Shown here piece after piece: positions 5,914 through 6,618 of a stretch of DNA of 6,618 bases. The position numbers and the translations under genes are program-made. The DNA is from an uncultured Lachnospiraceae bacterium (GTDB lineage: Bacteria; Bacillota; Clostridia; Lachnospirales; Lachnospiraceae). The stretch's first letter is position 1. Each line of letters opens with the position of its first letter. The stretch is taken from positions 1 to 6,618 of the forward strand of contig OMRN01000050.1 of assembly GCA_900313265.1 (NCBI GenBank), given 5' to 3'. The notes beneath the pieces were generated by a model, which ran no database searches, was not told the DNA's origin, and saw only the letters and a list, made by a program, of their open reading frames with translations.

Positions 5914-5932
5914 ATTATTAAAAATTAATAAT
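5914..5932. repeat. AT-only inverted repeat downstream of the TM2-like gene
   Basis: ATTATTAA (5914-5921) and TTAATAAT (5925-5932) form a perfect 8-bp inverted repeat with a three-base spacer, ten bases past the stop of the upstream leftward gene. With no G-C pairs and no T-tract it would be a poor terminator. It may be an AT-rich upstream element of the following promoter, or chance. Confidence 0.3.
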
Positions 5933-5941
5933 CCCGGAAAC

Positions 5942-6571
5942 TTACAGCCAGTACGGATAATCTTCCCAGATAATATACCCGTCCGCATCCTTATCAATAT
6001 AGCAGGCTAAGAACGCATCCGCAAAACTGATTCCCGAAGTATATAAAAACAGAATCGGCAGAAAGAACGATCCGACAATACCGATTCCCAGATAAATCCA
6101 GGCCTTTTTCTTCTTCATCGCAAAAAGATGCCCGCCGTACGCTCCAAGCAAAAATCCGAGCCATACAAACGCCGCTTTTTTCACTTTTACCGGGCTTTCC
6201 ACGGTCGGATCCGAAAGAATCATGTCGATTCTTTTCTTCATCAGGATGACCAGTACAATCACGGCGGCAAGTGAAACAAATGCGGCAATATACCCTAAAA
6301 CGCCCCATATTTTAAGCAGTACCATAAACGGATTGTCCATGGGGTCGTACGTCGCCGCACCCGCGAATCCTCCGCTCATCACTTCCGTAAAATCCATCCC
6401 GACGGCTGATGGGGGAACGATGCTCGATACAATGGAGCGAGCCAGAATTCCGAACGAAGAAGTAAGTAGCAGAATTAAAAACAGCATCAGAATCAGGCCC
6501 ATGATGTGCAGAATCATGGTATTTTTCTTACGTGTTGCAGAGCCTTTCGGCAGAAAAATCGGTTGGTCCAT
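5942..6571 (-). CDS. Four-helix membrane protein with a TM2-like C-terminal half, function unknown
   Basis: The 209-residue product has four hydrophobic segments: about 18-41, 87-111, 132-151 and 157-177. A polar loop at roughly 50-85 lies between the first two. Residues 131-193 resemble a TM2 domain: lysines, then FVWLGFLLGAYGGHLFAM (135-152, with Gly143 and the Gly147-His148 pair), a lysine cluster, a second helix rich in glycine, and an aspartate at 193. TM2 proteins are membrane proteins of mostly unknown role. The C-terminus is acidic and aromatic (KDADGYIIWEDYPYWL). The start has a good ribosome site, GGGGAAG at 6578-6584, six bases upstream. There is no cleavable signal peptide; the basic N-terminus before helix 1 suggests N-in topology. 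The gene precedes the c-di-GMP gene on the same strand with a 168-bp gap; functional linkage is unproven. Confidence 0.85.
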   Translation of the reverse strand: MDQPIFLPKGSATRKKNTMILHIMGLILMLFLILLLTSSFGILARSIVSSIVPPSAVGMDFTEVMSGGFAGAATYDPMDNPFMVLLKIWGVLGYIAAFVSLAAVIVLVILMKKRIDMILSDPTVESPVKVKKAAFVWLGFLLGAYGGHLFAMKKKKAWIYLGIGIVGSFFLPILFLYTSGISFADAFLACYIDKDADGYIIWEDYPYWL

Positions 6572-6606
6572 TTTTGTCTTCCCCTTTGGAATTACTCATT
6601 TCCGCT

Positions 6607-6615
6607 ATTATACCA
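6607..6615 (-). promoter_or_regulatory. Extended -10 promoter for the TM2-like gene
   Basis: On the minus strand TGG-TATAAT is a perfect -10 hexamer with the TGn extension. It implies a start near 6600 and a leader of about 29 bases ending in the GGGGAAG ribosome site. The -35 region would lie beyond the right edge of the window and cannot be assessed. Confidence 0.7.
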
Positions 6616-6618
6616 TAA

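Noticed and set aside
5914..5932. Terminator for the TM2-like gene
   Set aside because: The stem is entirely A-T and has no following T-tract on the minus strand.

Overview
The window looks like chromosome from a Lachnospiraceae-type member of the Clostridia. The main evidence is a very large LacI-type-sensor/GGDEF/EAL protein with the 'SCGC' junction motif often seen in that group, purine-rich Shine-Dalgarno (SD) sites, and moderate G+C with AT-rich promoters. This placement is an inference from gene style, not a database match. There are no mobile-element genes, CRISPR arrays, rRNAs or tRNAs.

Left part (1-1737). A truncated gene leaves the window on the minus strand (1-47). It is divergent from a rightward set: a 25-residue hydrophobic small ORF (130-207) with a good SD, then truA (278-1021) and a trmO/tsaA-family gene (1075-1737). 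TruA makes pseudouridine at tRNA positions 38-40. TrmO methylates the t6A at position 37. The pair therefore looks like a small anticodon-loop modification operon. A perfect 8-bp hairpin sits just before the truA SD.

Convergent gap (1738-1936). No convincing gene lies here. It holds two 13-nt direct copies of GGGTGCCTGTCAC straight after the trmO stop, a hairpin with a T-tract that works as a terminator only for leftward transcription, and a GAGCG-rich block that may be part of a dispersed repeat.

Centre (1937-5773, minus). One gene encodes a 1278-residue protein. In order it has a LacI/periplasmic-binding-like sensor, a GAF-like linker, a GGDEF domain with an intact active site but no RxxD inhibitory site, an EAL domain with its catalytic residues present, about ten 28-30-residue 'GIG' beta-solenoid repeats, and a C-terminal tail of three perfect GGPPPxxx octapeptides. 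It has no signal peptide or membrane segment. The 'GIG' repeats are of a kind normally found in secreted surface proteins. Their attachment to a soluble cyclic-di-GMP enzyme is the most unusual thing here.

Right end (5942-6618, minus). A 209-residue membrane protein with four predicted helices and a TM2-like C-terminal half has its own strong extended -10 promoter (6607-6615). It lies upstream of the signalling gene in the same orientation, but a 168-bp AT-rich gap with its own promoter candidate makes co-transcription uncertain.
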